Positions 33,965 to 42,127 are shown, numbered from the stretch's first letter. The stretch: DNA of 44,117 nucleotides from an uncultured Rhodopila sp. (GCF_903915725.1 NZ_CAIWTY010000031.1:1-44117); one strand, 5' to 3'. Notes: generated by a model not told the origin, from the letters alone. Program-made: numbers and translations.

Positions 33965-35833
33965 TTGGAAGCGCTTTTCAGCAGGATCGTCGCGGATCTG
34001 AACACCGTCCAGGCGGCCTACGAACGCGCCGGGCTGCTGGCGGACGCTGGCCCCGGATCAGTTGGCTGGACCTTGCTCGGCGGCCACGATGCGGCCGACA
34101 GGTTTCGCCGCGAATCGCTGATGCTCAGCGCGCTGATGCGGCTGCGGGTGGCGCGGTTGATCTTCAGGCGCACCGGCCCCCGCCACCTCGTCGTGTTCGG
34201 CGGTAACAATGTCGGCAAGAGCACGGTCGCCAACATCCTCGCCGCCGCCCGTGTCGCCGGCACCAGCCCCGAAGGCGGCCACACCCGCCACGCCGAGGCG
34301 TTCGCCACCGCCCCCGGGCCGCTGTTCGCCTGGAACCCCTACGCCTTCAACCGCTTCCGCGAGGTTCCGGCCGCCGCGCTGGCGGACGAACCGTTCGATT
34401 GCTACGCCGTGACGCGGATCGCCACCGACGCGTTGCCGGACGACGTCGTGCTGTGGGATTCGCCGGATTGCGACGCGGTCGGGTCGATCCGATACCTGGC
34501 CTCCGTGGTCGAAGCAGTCGCCATCGCCGATGTCATTGTCTACGTCACCAGCGTCGAGAAATACGCCGTGGCGGACCTGGTGGAGTGGGTGTTCGACCTC
34601 TGCGATGCCGGTATCCCGATCCTGGAATGCCTCAACAAGACTTCCCGCAAGGATCGTCCCCTGGTCATCCGGAAACAAATCGACGACGTGTTCCCGGCGG
34701 TCGCGCAACGCTCCGGTCTGCCCGAACCGGCCATCCCGGTCGTCGCGCTGCGCTATATGACCGACGGCGAGGAAGCCGATCTGTGGGGCGAATACCACCC
34801 CGAGGCGTCCGAACTGCGCGAAGCCGCCCTCGCCGCCCTGGCTGATGTGCATGAGGAGGCGGAGGCAAGGACGGCGCTGCGATCGGTGCAGCGCAGGCTG
34901 GAACGCGTGCTGGAACCGGCCCGCATGGAACTGTCCGTGCGCGCAACATGGCAAGCCGCGGTGCAGACCGCCGTCGCCGGTTTCGTAACGACATACGAGC
35001 GCGAATACCTGTCCGGCCAATCGGTGATCGAACCGTTCAAGCAACTGAATGCCGCATTGCTGGAGATGCTGAATCCGGACATCCCGGTGTTCGCCGGCGC
35101 AATGAAAGGCCTGCGCGCGGTGCAGCGCATCCCGACCCGCCTGCTGCAAGCCGCCGCGCGCGGCTTCGCCAGTCTGTTCACGGAAAAGGACGAGGCCGAC
35201 AGCCGGCTCGCCCCGGAACTGAAAGCCTACGCCCTGGCGCATCGCGCGCTGCTGGGTTCGCTGCTCGAAAAGATCGCTGCCGAGCGCCGCAATCCCCGCC
35301 ACCACCCGTTCTGGGACCGCCTCGCCGACGAATGGGACCGCCGCATGGCGCGGCTGGCGGATGAATTCAGCCAGGCGACGGTGGTCCATATGGAACGTAC
35401 CGATGAAGAAATAAAATCCGCCGCCGCCGACGTGCTGCGCGCGCTGGAGAAGAAACCCAATATCCTGAGGATGTTGAAGGTGGCGCGCGTGTCGCTCGAC
35501 GTCAGCGGCCTGCTGGTTGGTTTCGCCATCCCCGGCCACGGCAGCATCATCCAGGATCTGTTGCAGGATATCGTCATCGCCCCCGCCATGCTCGGCGCCA
35601 CCGGCTTTGCCGCCTCCTCGGCGGTGGAGGGCTATGTCGCTCAGCGCAGAAACCAGATCGTTGAGAAACTGCGGGAGGATGCCAAGGACATGGCCGCCAC
35701 GCTCTACGTCAGTCCCTTGGAGGCGGTCGGCGATGCCGTCATGAACAGCGTCGGCGCGCTGGGGATCGAACATACGCTGCTGGACCGTCTGCCGGCGGAT
35801 ATGCAACGTTTGCGCAGCGGGTTGCACGCATGA
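33965..35833 (+). CDS. Large dynamin/Era-like GTPase, first of a pair
   Basis: A 622-aa GTPase. After ~75 helical residues comes the P-loop GGNNVGKST (residues 79-87), a G3-like WDSPD near 164, and a G4-like ECLNKTSRKD near 222. Then follows a long helical region with heptad-like stretches, ending in a hydrophobic segment (SGLLVGFAIPGHGSIIQDLL, near 515-555) that could touch membrane. TTG at 33965 is chosen because a strong AGGAGAG lies 7 nt upstream; the longer frame to 33509 is antisense to the divergent gene. The stop overlaps the next GTPase start (ATGA). The layout recalls bacterial dynamin-like pairs, but no family match can be claimed. Confidence 0.8.
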   Translation: MEALFSRIVADLNTVQAAYERAGLLADAGPGSVGWTLLGGHDAADRFRRESLMLSALMRLRVARLIFRRTGPRHLVVFGGNNVGKSTVANILAAARVAGTSPEGGHTRHAEAFATAPGPLFAWNPYAFNRFREVPAAALADEPFDCYAVTRIATDALPDDVVLWDSPDCDAVGSIRYLASVVEAVAIADVIVYVTSVEKYAVADLVEWVFDLCDAGIPILECLNKTSRKDRPLVIRKQIDDVFPAVAQRSGLPEPAIPVVALRYMTDGEEADLWGEYHPEASELREAALAALADVHEEAEARTALRSVQRRLERVLEPARMELSVRATWQAAVQTAVAGFVTTYEREYLSGQSVIEPFKQLNAALLEMLNPDIPVFAGAMKGLRAVQRIPTRLLQAAARGFASLFTEKDEADSRLAPELKAYALAHRALLGSLLEKIAAERRNPRHHPFWDRLADEWDRRMARLADEFSQATVVHMERTDEEIKSAAADVLRALEKKPNILRMLKVARVSLDVSGLLVGFAIPGHGSIIQDLLQDIVIAPAMLGATGFAASSAVEGYVAQRRNQIVEKLREDAKDMAATLYVSPLEAVGDAVMNSVGALGIEHTLLDRLPADMQRLRSGLHA

Positions 35834-37620
35834 CCGATCCCTCGGACATTCTCGCCAGCATAGCCGAATGGACTGCCTCCTTGCACGAGCGCGGCCAGAT
35901 CGATGACGCCGCCGCCGAAACGCTAGGGCAGACGCTGGCGGATTCCGGCGGCGAACGTCTCGACGAGGCCGACGACTCGTTGCTGGTGATCATGCTGTGC
36001 GGCCCGACGGCGGTGGGCAAGTCGAGCCTGATCAACGCGCTGGCCGGCGCCGACATCTCCCGCCGCGGCCTCGGCGCCACCACCCGCGCCGCGGTGCTGT
36101 ATGTGCATGAACGAGACGATCCTGCCCGCGTCTACGCCTATAGCCACGCGCTCGGCGACGAGGCCGAACTGGTTCGCCACCGTTGCGACGCCCTGCTGCA
36201 CAAGGTGCTGATCGACTCGCCGGATATCGACAGCGTCATGCTGCAGCACAAGGAACTGACGGCGCGGCTGGTGCACACAGCCGATCTCGTGCTTTTTGTT
36301 ACCTCGCCGGAAAAGTATAAGGTGATGCGCTCGGCGCGCTGGGTGCTCGCCCAGCGCGAGCAGCGCGGCATGGCGTTCGTGCTGAACAAATGGGACCGCG
36401 AGGCGTTGGGCGTGCAATACGACCGCCGCGCCGAACTCGAATCGGATTTTCGCCGCGTCCTGGCCGACCAGGGGTTTGCCGACGCGCTGGTGTTCAAGGT
36501 TTCGGCGCTGGAACAGCCCGGCGGCGCCGAAAACGACCTGCCCGCCCTGCGCGCCTGGCTGGAGACCGGGATCAGCCAATCGACCGGCGCCGCGCTCCGC
36601 CAGCGCCGGCTGCGCGCTGCCTGGGGACGCCTGGCCGCCGCGATCGAAGCCGTCGTGCCTGAACCGCTGTCCGGCCACCCCTTCCTGCCGGAACTGAAGG
36701 CCCGCCTGGCCGCCGGCGGCGTTACCGCGGAGCAGGGGATCGAGGTCGATGCCGTGATGCTCGACGCCGCCGGACTGGACGACAACGCCTGGCCGAGCAC
36801 GCCGGGATTGCTGGGAATGTGGACGCGCACGCGCCAGCGCCTGGGAACCACGGTGTCGTCGCTGCGCTCGGGGGTGTCGTTCCTGCGCGCGCCTGACCCG
36901 GATGGCGGCGGCGCCCGGCGCGACGCCTTCGGACGCCGGAGCGCTGCCGTGCTGTCGGATATTGCCGACGATTTGATCCGCGATGCGTCGCTGGAGCATC
37001 TGTCCCTCGGGCCCGCCGGCACCGCCTGGAGGGCGGAAACCGCCCGCCTGGATCGTCAGCTTGCCGGACTGCCCGTCGCCGCCGAAGCAGAGGTGCTGGC
37101 CGAGGCCGGCCGCCGGACATTCCGCCGGGTCGTGGGGATCGCCTGCATCTACGCGGTGGAACTTCTGATCGTCGCCGTTCTGTTGACCGCCGCCGTGCGG
37201 GTCGGGATCGATTTTGTCACCGGCTCGTATTCTCCCGGCAGCCTCTTTCTGACCGCCATGGAACTGGTTTTTATTCTTCTGCTGATCGGCCACATCATCG
37301 CCTCCCTGTTCTTCCCGCCGTTGCAGAAGCGATTGCGGCGGCGCGTTGTGCAGCGCGGGAAACTCGTTATTCGTGCGACCGTGGAACACCTTCTCTCCGG
37401 CCTCAACGACCACGTCGAGGCCATCGATCGGCTTGCCCGCGAGGGCCGCGATCTGCTGTCCACGATTGACCGCAACGTAACGACGCTCGCCAGAAGCTCG
37501 CGGAATGGCGCCGGCGTGGACCGCCTGTTTGGACAGTCCTCGCCAGATCGGGCGGAACCGGCGGCAGCGGCGGCAACGGAACCCGGGCAGGCGGCACGCC
37601 GGCGTCCGCAATTCGACTGA
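35830..37620 (+). CDS. Large membrane GTPase, second of the pair
   Basis: A 596-aa GTPase. P-loop CGPTAVGKSSLINALAG (residues 58-66 core), a switch-I-like LGATTRAAVLYVH, G3 IDSPDID near 129 and a canonical G4 LNKWD near 186. A helical middle region is followed by two strong transmembrane helices near 433-457 (ACIYAVELLIVAVLLTAAV) and 470-495 (AMELVFILLLIGHIIASLFF), and a helical cytosolic tail ends with Ala/Arg-rich sequence. The start overlaps the stop of the first GTPase by 4 nt, so stoichiometric coupled synthesis is likely. The two GTPases share the DSPD motif in place of the usual DxxG, suggesting a common origin. Confidence 0.82.
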   Translation: MTDPSDILASIAEWTASLHERGQIDDAAAETLGQTLADSGGERLDEADDSLLVIMLCGPTAVGKSSLINALAGADISRRGLGATTRAAVLYVHERDDPARVYAYSHALGDEAELVRHRCDALLHKVLIDSPDIDSVMLQHKELTARLVHTADLVLFVTSPEKYKVMRSARWVLAQREQRGMAFVLNKWDREALGVQYDRRAELESDFRRVLADQGFADALVFKVSALEQPGGAENDLPALRAWLETGISQSTGAALRQRRLRAAWGRLAAAIEAVVPEPLSGHPFLPELKARLAAGGVTAEQGIEVDAVMLDAAGLDDNAWPSTPGLLGMWTRTRQRLGTTVSSLRSGVSFLRAPDPDGGGARRDAFGRRSAAVLSDIADDLIRDASLEHLSLGPAGTAWRAETARLDRQLAGLPVAAEAEVLAEAGRRTFRRVVGIACIYAVELLIVAVLLTAAVRVGIDFVTGSYSPGSLFLTAMELVFILLLIGHIIASLFFPPLQKRLRRRVVQRGKLVIRATVEHLLSGLNDHVEAIDRLAREGRDLLSTIDRNVTTLARSSRNGAGVDRLFGQSSPDRAEPAAAAATEPGQAARRRPQFD

Positions 37621-37710
37621 TACCGGTGCGCCTGCCGCGTGGTCAATACAGATGTGTGTCGCGTGATGAATGCAACTGTACGCGGTGTCGCCGTTAGTCC
37701 CCGCGGAAGC

Positions 37711-37734
37711 GGCTGACCCGCGAACGGGCCAGCC
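37711..37734 (-). ncRNA. Hairpin downstream of micro-ORF copy 1
   Basis: GGCTGGCCCG-TTCG-CGGGTCAGCC in minus-strand sense folds into a 10-bp stem with one G-U pair; the plus-strand RNA would have an A-C mismatch there. It follows the stop of the small ORF by about 7 nt. No T-run follows, so it is not a classical terminator. The equivalent hairpin of copy 2 is at 38115-38138, and one base pair covaries (U-A to C-G). Confidence 0.55.
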
Positions 37735-37740
37735 GGCTCC

Positions 37741-37785
37741 CTACTTCCGGACGATGGTGATCTTGACTTTCACGCCAATCTTCAC
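37741..37785 (-). CDS. Micro-ORF copy 1: cationic amphipathic peptide
   Basis: A 14-codon ORF, (V)KIGVKVKITIVRK, with GTG start and an AAGGA 6 nt upstream. An in-frame ATG at 37818, preceded by GGAGAGAGAGG, would extend it to 25 residues beginning MLKLNLLPRIL. Alternation of hydrophobic and Lys/Arg residues predicts an amphipathic beta strand with net charge of about +5. It is duplicated at 38145-38189; of five base differences over 45 nt, four are synonymous and one is Val/Ile, which argues for selection on this reading frame. Function unknown; it could be a small toxin, an antimicrobial-like peptide or a leader peptide. Confidence 0.55.
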   Translation of the reverse strand: MKIGVKVKITIVRK

Positions 37786-37836
37786 CAGTATCCTTGGCAG
37801 GAGATTGAGTTTTAGCATGCCTCTCTCTCCGCAGGT

Positions 37837-37870
37837 AAGCCGGTCGGGACCATTCCCGGCCGGCTTTTTC
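37837..37870 (+). terminator. Plus-strand intrinsic terminator after the GTPase operon
   Basis: AAGCCGGTCGGGA (37837-37849) pairs with TCCCGGCCGGCTT (37854-37866) over 13 bp around CCAT, and a T-rich tract follows. The plus-strand RNA has a U-G pair where the minus strand would mismatch, so it is optimised for plus-strand transcripts. On the minus strand it forms part of the leader of micro-ORF copy 1. Confidence 0.65.
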
Positions 37871-38114
37871 TTTTTGCCCGGAAAACTTGAAGAATTGGTT
37901 AACGCCATTGCCTGCTTTGTATGTCTCGAATACAGTTGTATGCCGCTGAAGTAATATAAATGTGTTCCGTCGCATCAGGAAGCGGCTCGGGCTTATCAAG
38001 TACGATTGTATTCTCCGTGCTGCCGCAGCCAAGCACCACGATGCCCGGGAGGACCAAGACTCGTCAGGTCCGACTAGGCGAATCGCCAACCGGCCTGAAT
38101 GTGCCCGAGGAAGC

Positions 38115-38138
38115 GGCCGGCCCGCGAACGGGCCGGCC
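38115..38138 (-). ncRNA. Hairpin downstream of micro-ORF copy 2
   Basis: GGCCGGCCCG-TTCG-CGGGCCGGCC forms a perfect 10-bp stem with the same tetraloop as the hairpin at 37711-37734 and the same distance to the micro-ORF stop. Both are followed on the minus strand by GCTTCC and then CGGG. Confidence 0.55.
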
Positions 38139-38144
38139 AAATCC

Positions 38145-38189
38145 CTACTTGCGGATTATGGTTATCTTGACTTTTACGCCAATCTTCAC
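38145..38189 (-). CDS. Micro-ORF copy 2: cationic amphipathic peptide
   Basis: A 14-codon ORF, (V)KIGVKVKITIIRK, with GTG start and a strong GGAGG 7 nt upstream. It matches copy 1 in 13 of 14 residues. The upstream region does not preserve the 25-residue form (the ATG at the equivalent place is out of frame), so the 14-residue unit is probably the conserved product. Confidence 0.55.
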   Translation of the reverse strand: MKIGVKVKITIIRK

Positions 38190-38243
38190 CAAAAATCCTC
38201 CGTAGGTGATTGAGACTTGTCAGCATCTCTTTCCCCTTCGGGT

Positions 38244-38273
38244 AAGCCGGTCGGGACTATTCCCGGCCGGCTT
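38244..38273 (+). terminator. Second copy of the plus-strand hairpin
   Basis: AAGCCGGTCGGGA (38244-38256) pairs with TCCCGGCCGGCTT (38261-38273) around CTAT. The T-tract is shorter than in copy 1 (CTTTGCCATTTT). As in copy 1 it forms the leader of the micro-ORF on the minus strand. Confidence 0.5.
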
Positions 38274-38503
38274 TGCCATTTTGATCGTGATATCTGAATA
38301 AAAGGTTAAGAATCGGGCCGTCGTGCCGATTCTTCGCGGGCTGACAGGGGCCGACGATATGCCACCCGGACCATGGCGTTGCGGTAGGCTACATCTCCCG
38401 CGGCCTTTTCCCTTCCTCAATCGTTGATTACCCCATCAACGAAATTTGTGCGATGAATGGATCTCACGCGGTGATCAACACGCGCAACAAAGGGGGCGGG
38501 ACC

Positions 38504-39550
38504 GTGCCAAGATCCTATAACTCAGAAACCGCCGGGCTGGCGATGACGCTCAGCACCCTCGCGTATGTCGAGGAGAACCGAATCGCCACCCGCGAGCAGA
38601 TGATCGATGAGATCAACGCCGGATTGAATCAGGCCGGATACGAGTCCTGGAAGGTCGCCTGGGGACCGGCCCTGAACCCCGATCGCAGCAACATGATGTA
38701 TGCTGCGCGCAACGATGAAACCGGCCACCTCGCGGTCAGCATCCGCGGCAGTGATTTCTCCTTCTGGCTGAACTGGATCGAAGATCTCGCGACCCTCGTT
38801 CTGGTGCCGTACGAGGAATTCGTCCCCGGCATCGACCACAGCGCCCAAATCGCCCGCGGCACCGCCATCGGCCTCAGGCAGCTTCTGAGGATGCAGGATG
38901 GAACGCAAAGCCTGCAGGCATTCCTGGCCACCGCGCCGGAGGGGACGCCGATACTGGTCACCGGCCACAGTCTCGGCGGCTGCCTCGCCGCGGGCCTCGC
39001 ACCGTGCGTGGCGGACTGGGTCGGCGGCCCGGCAAATCTCTCCGTCTACACCATCGCCGCGCCGTCGCCGGGCAACGCGGCCTTCGCAACCTACTACAAC
39101 ACGCTGTTCTCCAGCCCATCCGGCCACAGCACGGCGTTTCGGTTCTTTAACAGCCTGGACGTGGTGCCGAACGCCTGGGCCAGCCTCGGCACGGTGGAGA
39201 CGTACTACCCGCCCTTGCTGACCTGCCCCAACGACATCACCACCATCATCGGCTACGCCGAACAGGCCGTGGGCCTGTCATACCGGCAGCTTGGCGATGC
39301 CGCGGCGGGCAGTGCGGTCGAACTGCCGGGCACCTTGATCCCGCCCTTCGCGCAGCACCGCGGCCGCCTCGAGCTCGATCCGTTCGAGGACGCGCTGTTC
39401 CTGTGGGAGGCCGCACAACAACACGCCTGCACAACGTACCAGACATTGCTGCAGACGCCGCTGACGCTGCCGGAGGCCGCCAGGGTCAGCCGGACGCTTG
39501 TCGCGCTGCGGAAACAAGGTCCGCGCATCCAGCCGCTGAACCCGCAGTAG
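38504..39550 (+). CDS. Class 3 lipase family protein
   Basis: A 348-aa alpha/beta-hydrolase of the lipase_3 type. The nucleophile elbow is TPILVTGHSLGGCLAAGLA, with Ser near residue 156. Downstream VYTIAAPSPGNAAFA and FRFFNSLDVVPNAW supply the conserved Pro-x-Gly and the catalytic Asp context. Upstream is the oxyanion-region segment LAVSIRGSDFSFWLNW. No signal peptide is evident. GTG 38504 is chosen because AGGGGG lies 7 nt before it; an in-frame ATG at 38453 has no ribosome binding site. Substrate (lipid or other ester) unknown. Confidence 0.82.
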   Translation: MPRSYNSETAGLAMTLSTLAYVEENRIATREQMIDEINAGLNQAGYESWKVAWGPALNPDRSNMMYAARNDETGHLAVSIRGSDFSFWLNWIEDLATLVLVPYEEFVPGIDHSAQIARGTAIGLRQLLRMQDGTQSLQAFLATAPEGTPILVTGHSLGGCLAAGLAPCVADWVGGPANLSVYTIAAPSPGNAAFATYYNTLFSSPSGHSTAFRFFNSLDVVPNAWASLGTVETYYPPLLTCPNDITTIIGYAEQAVGLSYRQLGDAAAGSAVELPGTLIPPFAQHRGRLELDPFEDALFLWEAAQQHACTTYQTLLQTPLTLPEAARVSRTLVALRKQGPRIQPLNPQ

Positions 39551-39553
39551 CGC

Positions 39554-40942
39554 CTACTCCGGCGGGCGAGGGTAGGGCATCGCCGCCTCCAGCACGGCGC
39601 TCGCCTGCAGGATCAGATCCTCGCGGAAATGCGCTGCCACAAGCTGCACCGCCTGCGGCAGCCCACCTGCGTCCAGCCCCCACGGGCACGACGCAGCGGG
39701 CAGCTTCGTTGCGTTGAACACCCAGGTGTAGGGCGTCCAGTCGTACCACTCAGGATACGCCTCCACATCCGGCGTGTTGACATTTTCCCCTGCCCGGAAC
39801 GGCGCTATCGGCACGCAGGGCGTCAGCAGCAGATCGTAGTCATTCAGGAACGCGATAAACACGCGCATCAGCCGGATGCGGTCGAGCTCCGCCGCCCGCG
39901 CCGCCGCGGCGGAGGTCATCATGCCGCGCCGCGCCGTCTCGATCAGGCCGGGATCGAGCAGCGCCAGCCGCGCCCCCGGCAGCGCCGCTGCGACCGCGCC
40001 GAACGCCGCCTCCACCACCGTCAGATAGGATCGGCGAATATTCCAGGCGGCCGGGTCAACCTCCTCGACCGTCGCCCCGGCGTCCCGCAAGGCACGCGCT
40101 GCGGCGGCGAGCGGACCGAGGCGCGCGGTGTCCGTATGAGCGAACCCGCAGGTGGCCGAAACCGCGACCCGCAACCCCTTCACCCCGCGATGGGTCGCCG
40201 CCACGAAGTCGGGGACTGTGAGCGCCGACGCGATCGGATCGCCCCGATCCGTGTGGCACATGACCGCCAGCGCCAACGCCGCGTCGGCGACGGTGCGGGC
40301 CAGCGGGCCGGTGGCGCTGATATCGGGTGCCTCGCTGATGCCGGGGACGCGCCCGGTCGTCGGCTTGATGCCGTAGATGCCGGTGAACGCCGCCGGAATG
40401 CGGATCGACCCGCCGCCATCGCTGCCGGTGGCGATCGGCGAGCAACCCGCCGCCACCACCACGGCGGCACCCCCGGAGGACCCGCCGGGGGTCAGCGCCT
40501 TGTCCCACGGGTTGCGGGTCACCCCCGTCCGCGGGCTGTCGGTGACCGCCTTCCAGGCGAAGTCCGGCATCGTGGTGCGGGCATAGAACACCGCCCCCGC
40601 CTCGCGCAGCCGCGCCACATGCGGCGCATCCTCCGCCGCCGGGAACAGATCGAGTGCGAGGCTGCCGGACGCGCCCGGCTGCCCGGCGACCGCCTGGTTG
40701 TCCTTGATCGCGATCGGGATGCCATCGAGCGGCGACAGCGGCGCCCCTGCGGCCCACCGCTTCTCGCTGGCCTGCGCCGCCGCTCGCGCCCGTTCGGCGT
40801 CGAACAGGCAGAACGGGTTCAGTGTCGGCTGGATGGCCTCGGCACGGGCGAGTGTGGCCGCAAGCACCTCCACCGGCGACAGCGTGCGCTTGCGGTACTG
40901 CGCTGCGAGTTCGGCCGCACTCAGGAAGTCGATGTCCGGCAC
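39554..40942 (-). CDS. Amidase (amidase-signature family)
   Basis: A 462-aa amidase-signature enzyme. The Ser-cisSer-Lys triad is visible: Lys in PIAIKDN near 79, Ser in LTPGGSSGGAAVVVA near 153 and Ser in GSDGGGSIRIPAAFTG near 175. It hydrolyses amides; the paralogous GatA is unlikely because gatB and gatC are absent and the C-terminus differs. The GTG start has GGGAGGG upstream. The gene is convergent with the lipase (3-nt gap). It could contribute to a nitrogen-compound pathway with the adjacent GntR-controlled cluster, but that is only proximity. Confidence 0.9.
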   Translation of the reverse strand: MPDIDFLSAAELAAQYRKRTLSPVEVLAATLARAEAIQPTLNPFCLFDAERARAAAQASEKRWAAGAPLSPLDGIPIAIKDNQAVAGQPGASGSLALDLFPAAEDAPHVARLREAGAVFYARTTMPDFAWKAVTDSPRTGVTRNPWDKALTPGGSSGGAAVVVAAGCSPIATGSDGGGSIRIPAAFTGIYGIKPTTGRVPGISEAPDISATGPLARTVADAALALAVMCHTDRGDPIASALTVPDFVAATHRGVKGLRVAVSATCGFAHTDTARLGPLAAAARALRDAGATVEEVDPAAWNIRRSYLTVVEAAFGAVAAALPGARLALLDPGLIETARRGMMTSAAAARAAELDRIRLMRVFIAFLNDYDLLLTPCVPIAPFRAGENVNTPDVEAYPEWYDWTPYTWVFNATKLPAASCPWGLDAGGLPQAVQLVAAHFREDLILQASAVLEAAMPYPRPPE

Positions 40943-41065
40943 ACGACCCTCCCGTCTGCCTAAGCGTTTACCCGACTTTAAAGCCGAAGATCCGATCGCT
41001 GCCAGTGTTCAGGTCAATTCGGTTCGCGGTGCTCTCGTCTTCGTGCGCGCGGCCGATACGGCGTA

Positions 41066-41758
41066 TCAACGCCCTCTGCCCAGCAACTTCCTGTCCAGCC
41101 GTTCGGAGAGGCCCGCCGTAAAGACGGGCTCCCAACTTGCGATATGCTGCGTGATCAGCTTTGCGATCACGTCGGTCTTGCCGGCGGACGCCAGATCGAT
41201 CAGTTGATAATGTTCTCTGACCGATGCGACCTGGCGCTCCCGCCCGGCCGGCGAATCCATTCCGTACAGGCGCATCCCGTCGCGCAGATCCATGATCATC
41301 TTGCTCAGCATCGGATTGTTCAGCCGCGCGACCATCTCCAGGTGGAAGGCGCGGTCGCTCTCCAGGTAACCGGCGATGTCCATCCGTTGCACGGCCGCGG
41401 CGATCTCGTCAGCCAGCTTGCGTAACGGCTCGGTATCGGTCAGCCGCTGTTCGGCGAGGCTCACCATCGCGAACCGCTCCAGCAGTTCGCGCAGGGCAAA
41501 CCCGTTCTTCAGATCGTCCAGGGTGGTTGCCTCCACTCGGAAACCCCGGTTGCGCACCGGGGTGAGCAGCCCGTGATGGCTTAGCTCAAGCAGCGCCTCG
41601 CGGACGGGCGTGGTGGAAATGCCGATCTCCTCGGCCAAGGCGGGCACGGAATACATCGTGCCGGGGCCGGCGTTGCCGGACACAATGTCGGCCCGCACGC
41701 GCCGCAGCACCCGATCGCGCAGGCTGGTGACCGACTCCGCGGTCCGTGATGCGTCCAA
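41066..41758 (-). CDS. GntR family regulator, FCD (FadR) subfamily
   Basis: A 230-aa regulator. The N-terminal winged HTH (VRADIVSGNAGPGTMYSVPA, then ISTTPVREALLELSHHGLL) is followed by a C-terminal helical FCD domain with the metal-ligand pattern ESDRAFHLEM, REHYQLIDL and LITQHIASW. TTG 41758 is chosen because AAAGGAGG lies 6 nt before it; GTG 41782 is an alternative. It is divergent from the rubredoxin-pirin-tautomerase-cupin operon and probably controls it in response to a carboxylate ligand. Confidence 0.9.
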   Translation of the reverse strand: MDASRTAESVTSLRDRVLRRVRADIVSGNAGPGTMYSVPALAEEIGISTTPVREALLELSHHGLLTPVRNRGFRVEATTLDDLKNGFALRELLERFAMVSLAEQRLTDTEPLRKLADEIAAAVQRMDIAGYLESDRAFHLEMVARLNNPMLSKMIMDLRDGMRLYGMDSPAGRERQVASVREHYQLIDLASAGKTDVIAKLITQHIASWEPVFTAGLSERLDRKLLGRGR

Positions 41759-41782
41759 GCGGGCCTCCTTTCGAGAGATCAC

Positions 41783-41890
41783 GTTATCGAGGGTGACAGC
41801 ATAAGCCGCTTGCGCCGCTGTGTCACGCGTCGTAGTAACGCGCTACTGTAAAGCGTGACGACTTAACCCACCACCGGACTGGAGGTTGCG
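41783..41890. promoter_or_regulatory. Divergent GntR/rubredoxin control region
   Basis: This holds two inverted repeats: GTGACAGC paired with GCTGTGTCAC (about 41792-41826), and GTAG/CTAC around TAACGCG (about 41834-41848). Either could be the GntR operator. The rubredoxin gene has CTGGAGG before its ATG. Confidence 0.4.
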
Positions 41891-42100
41891 ATGACCGACG
41901 ACACACTGAAACGCTGGATCTGCCTCGGATGCGGCTTCTCCTACGATGAAGCCCTTGGACTGCCGGAACACGGGCTGCCGCCCGGCACGCGCTGGCGGGA
42001 CATTGCCGACGACTGGGTCTGCCCGGATTGCGGCACGCCGAAAGCCCGGTTCGAAATGATCGAGATCCCGTACGCCGAGGGGCAACCCCGCGCGGCCTGA
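41891..42100 (+). CDS. Rubredoxin
   Basis: A 69-aa iron-sulfur electron carrier. The two Cys knuckles CLGCG (C11, C14) and CPDCG (C44, C47) bind one Fe. The spacing between them and the conserved WVCPDCG and Gly/Pro residues are typical. It starts the operon containing pirin, tautomerase and cupin genes, suggesting it feeds electrons to an oxygenase encoded elsewhere. Confidence 0.93.
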   Translation: MTDDTLKRWICLGCGFSYDEALGLPEHGLPPGTRWRDIADDWVCPDCGTPKARFEMIEIPYAEGQPRAA

Positions 42101-42127
42101 CCAACACCAGCGCAACAGGAGACCACC

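Noticed and set aside
34058..35827. 589-codon minus-strand ORF
   Set aside because: Antisense shadow of the first GTPase, which has P-loop and membrane segments in its own frame.
37670..37954. Plus-strand reading of the duplicated unit (MVILTFTPIFT in both copies)
   Set aside because: The plus frame gives amino-acid changes Phe/Leu and Thr/Ile between copies and lacks a good ribosome binding site, whereas the minus frame has four of five changes synonymous and a strong Shine-Dalgarno.
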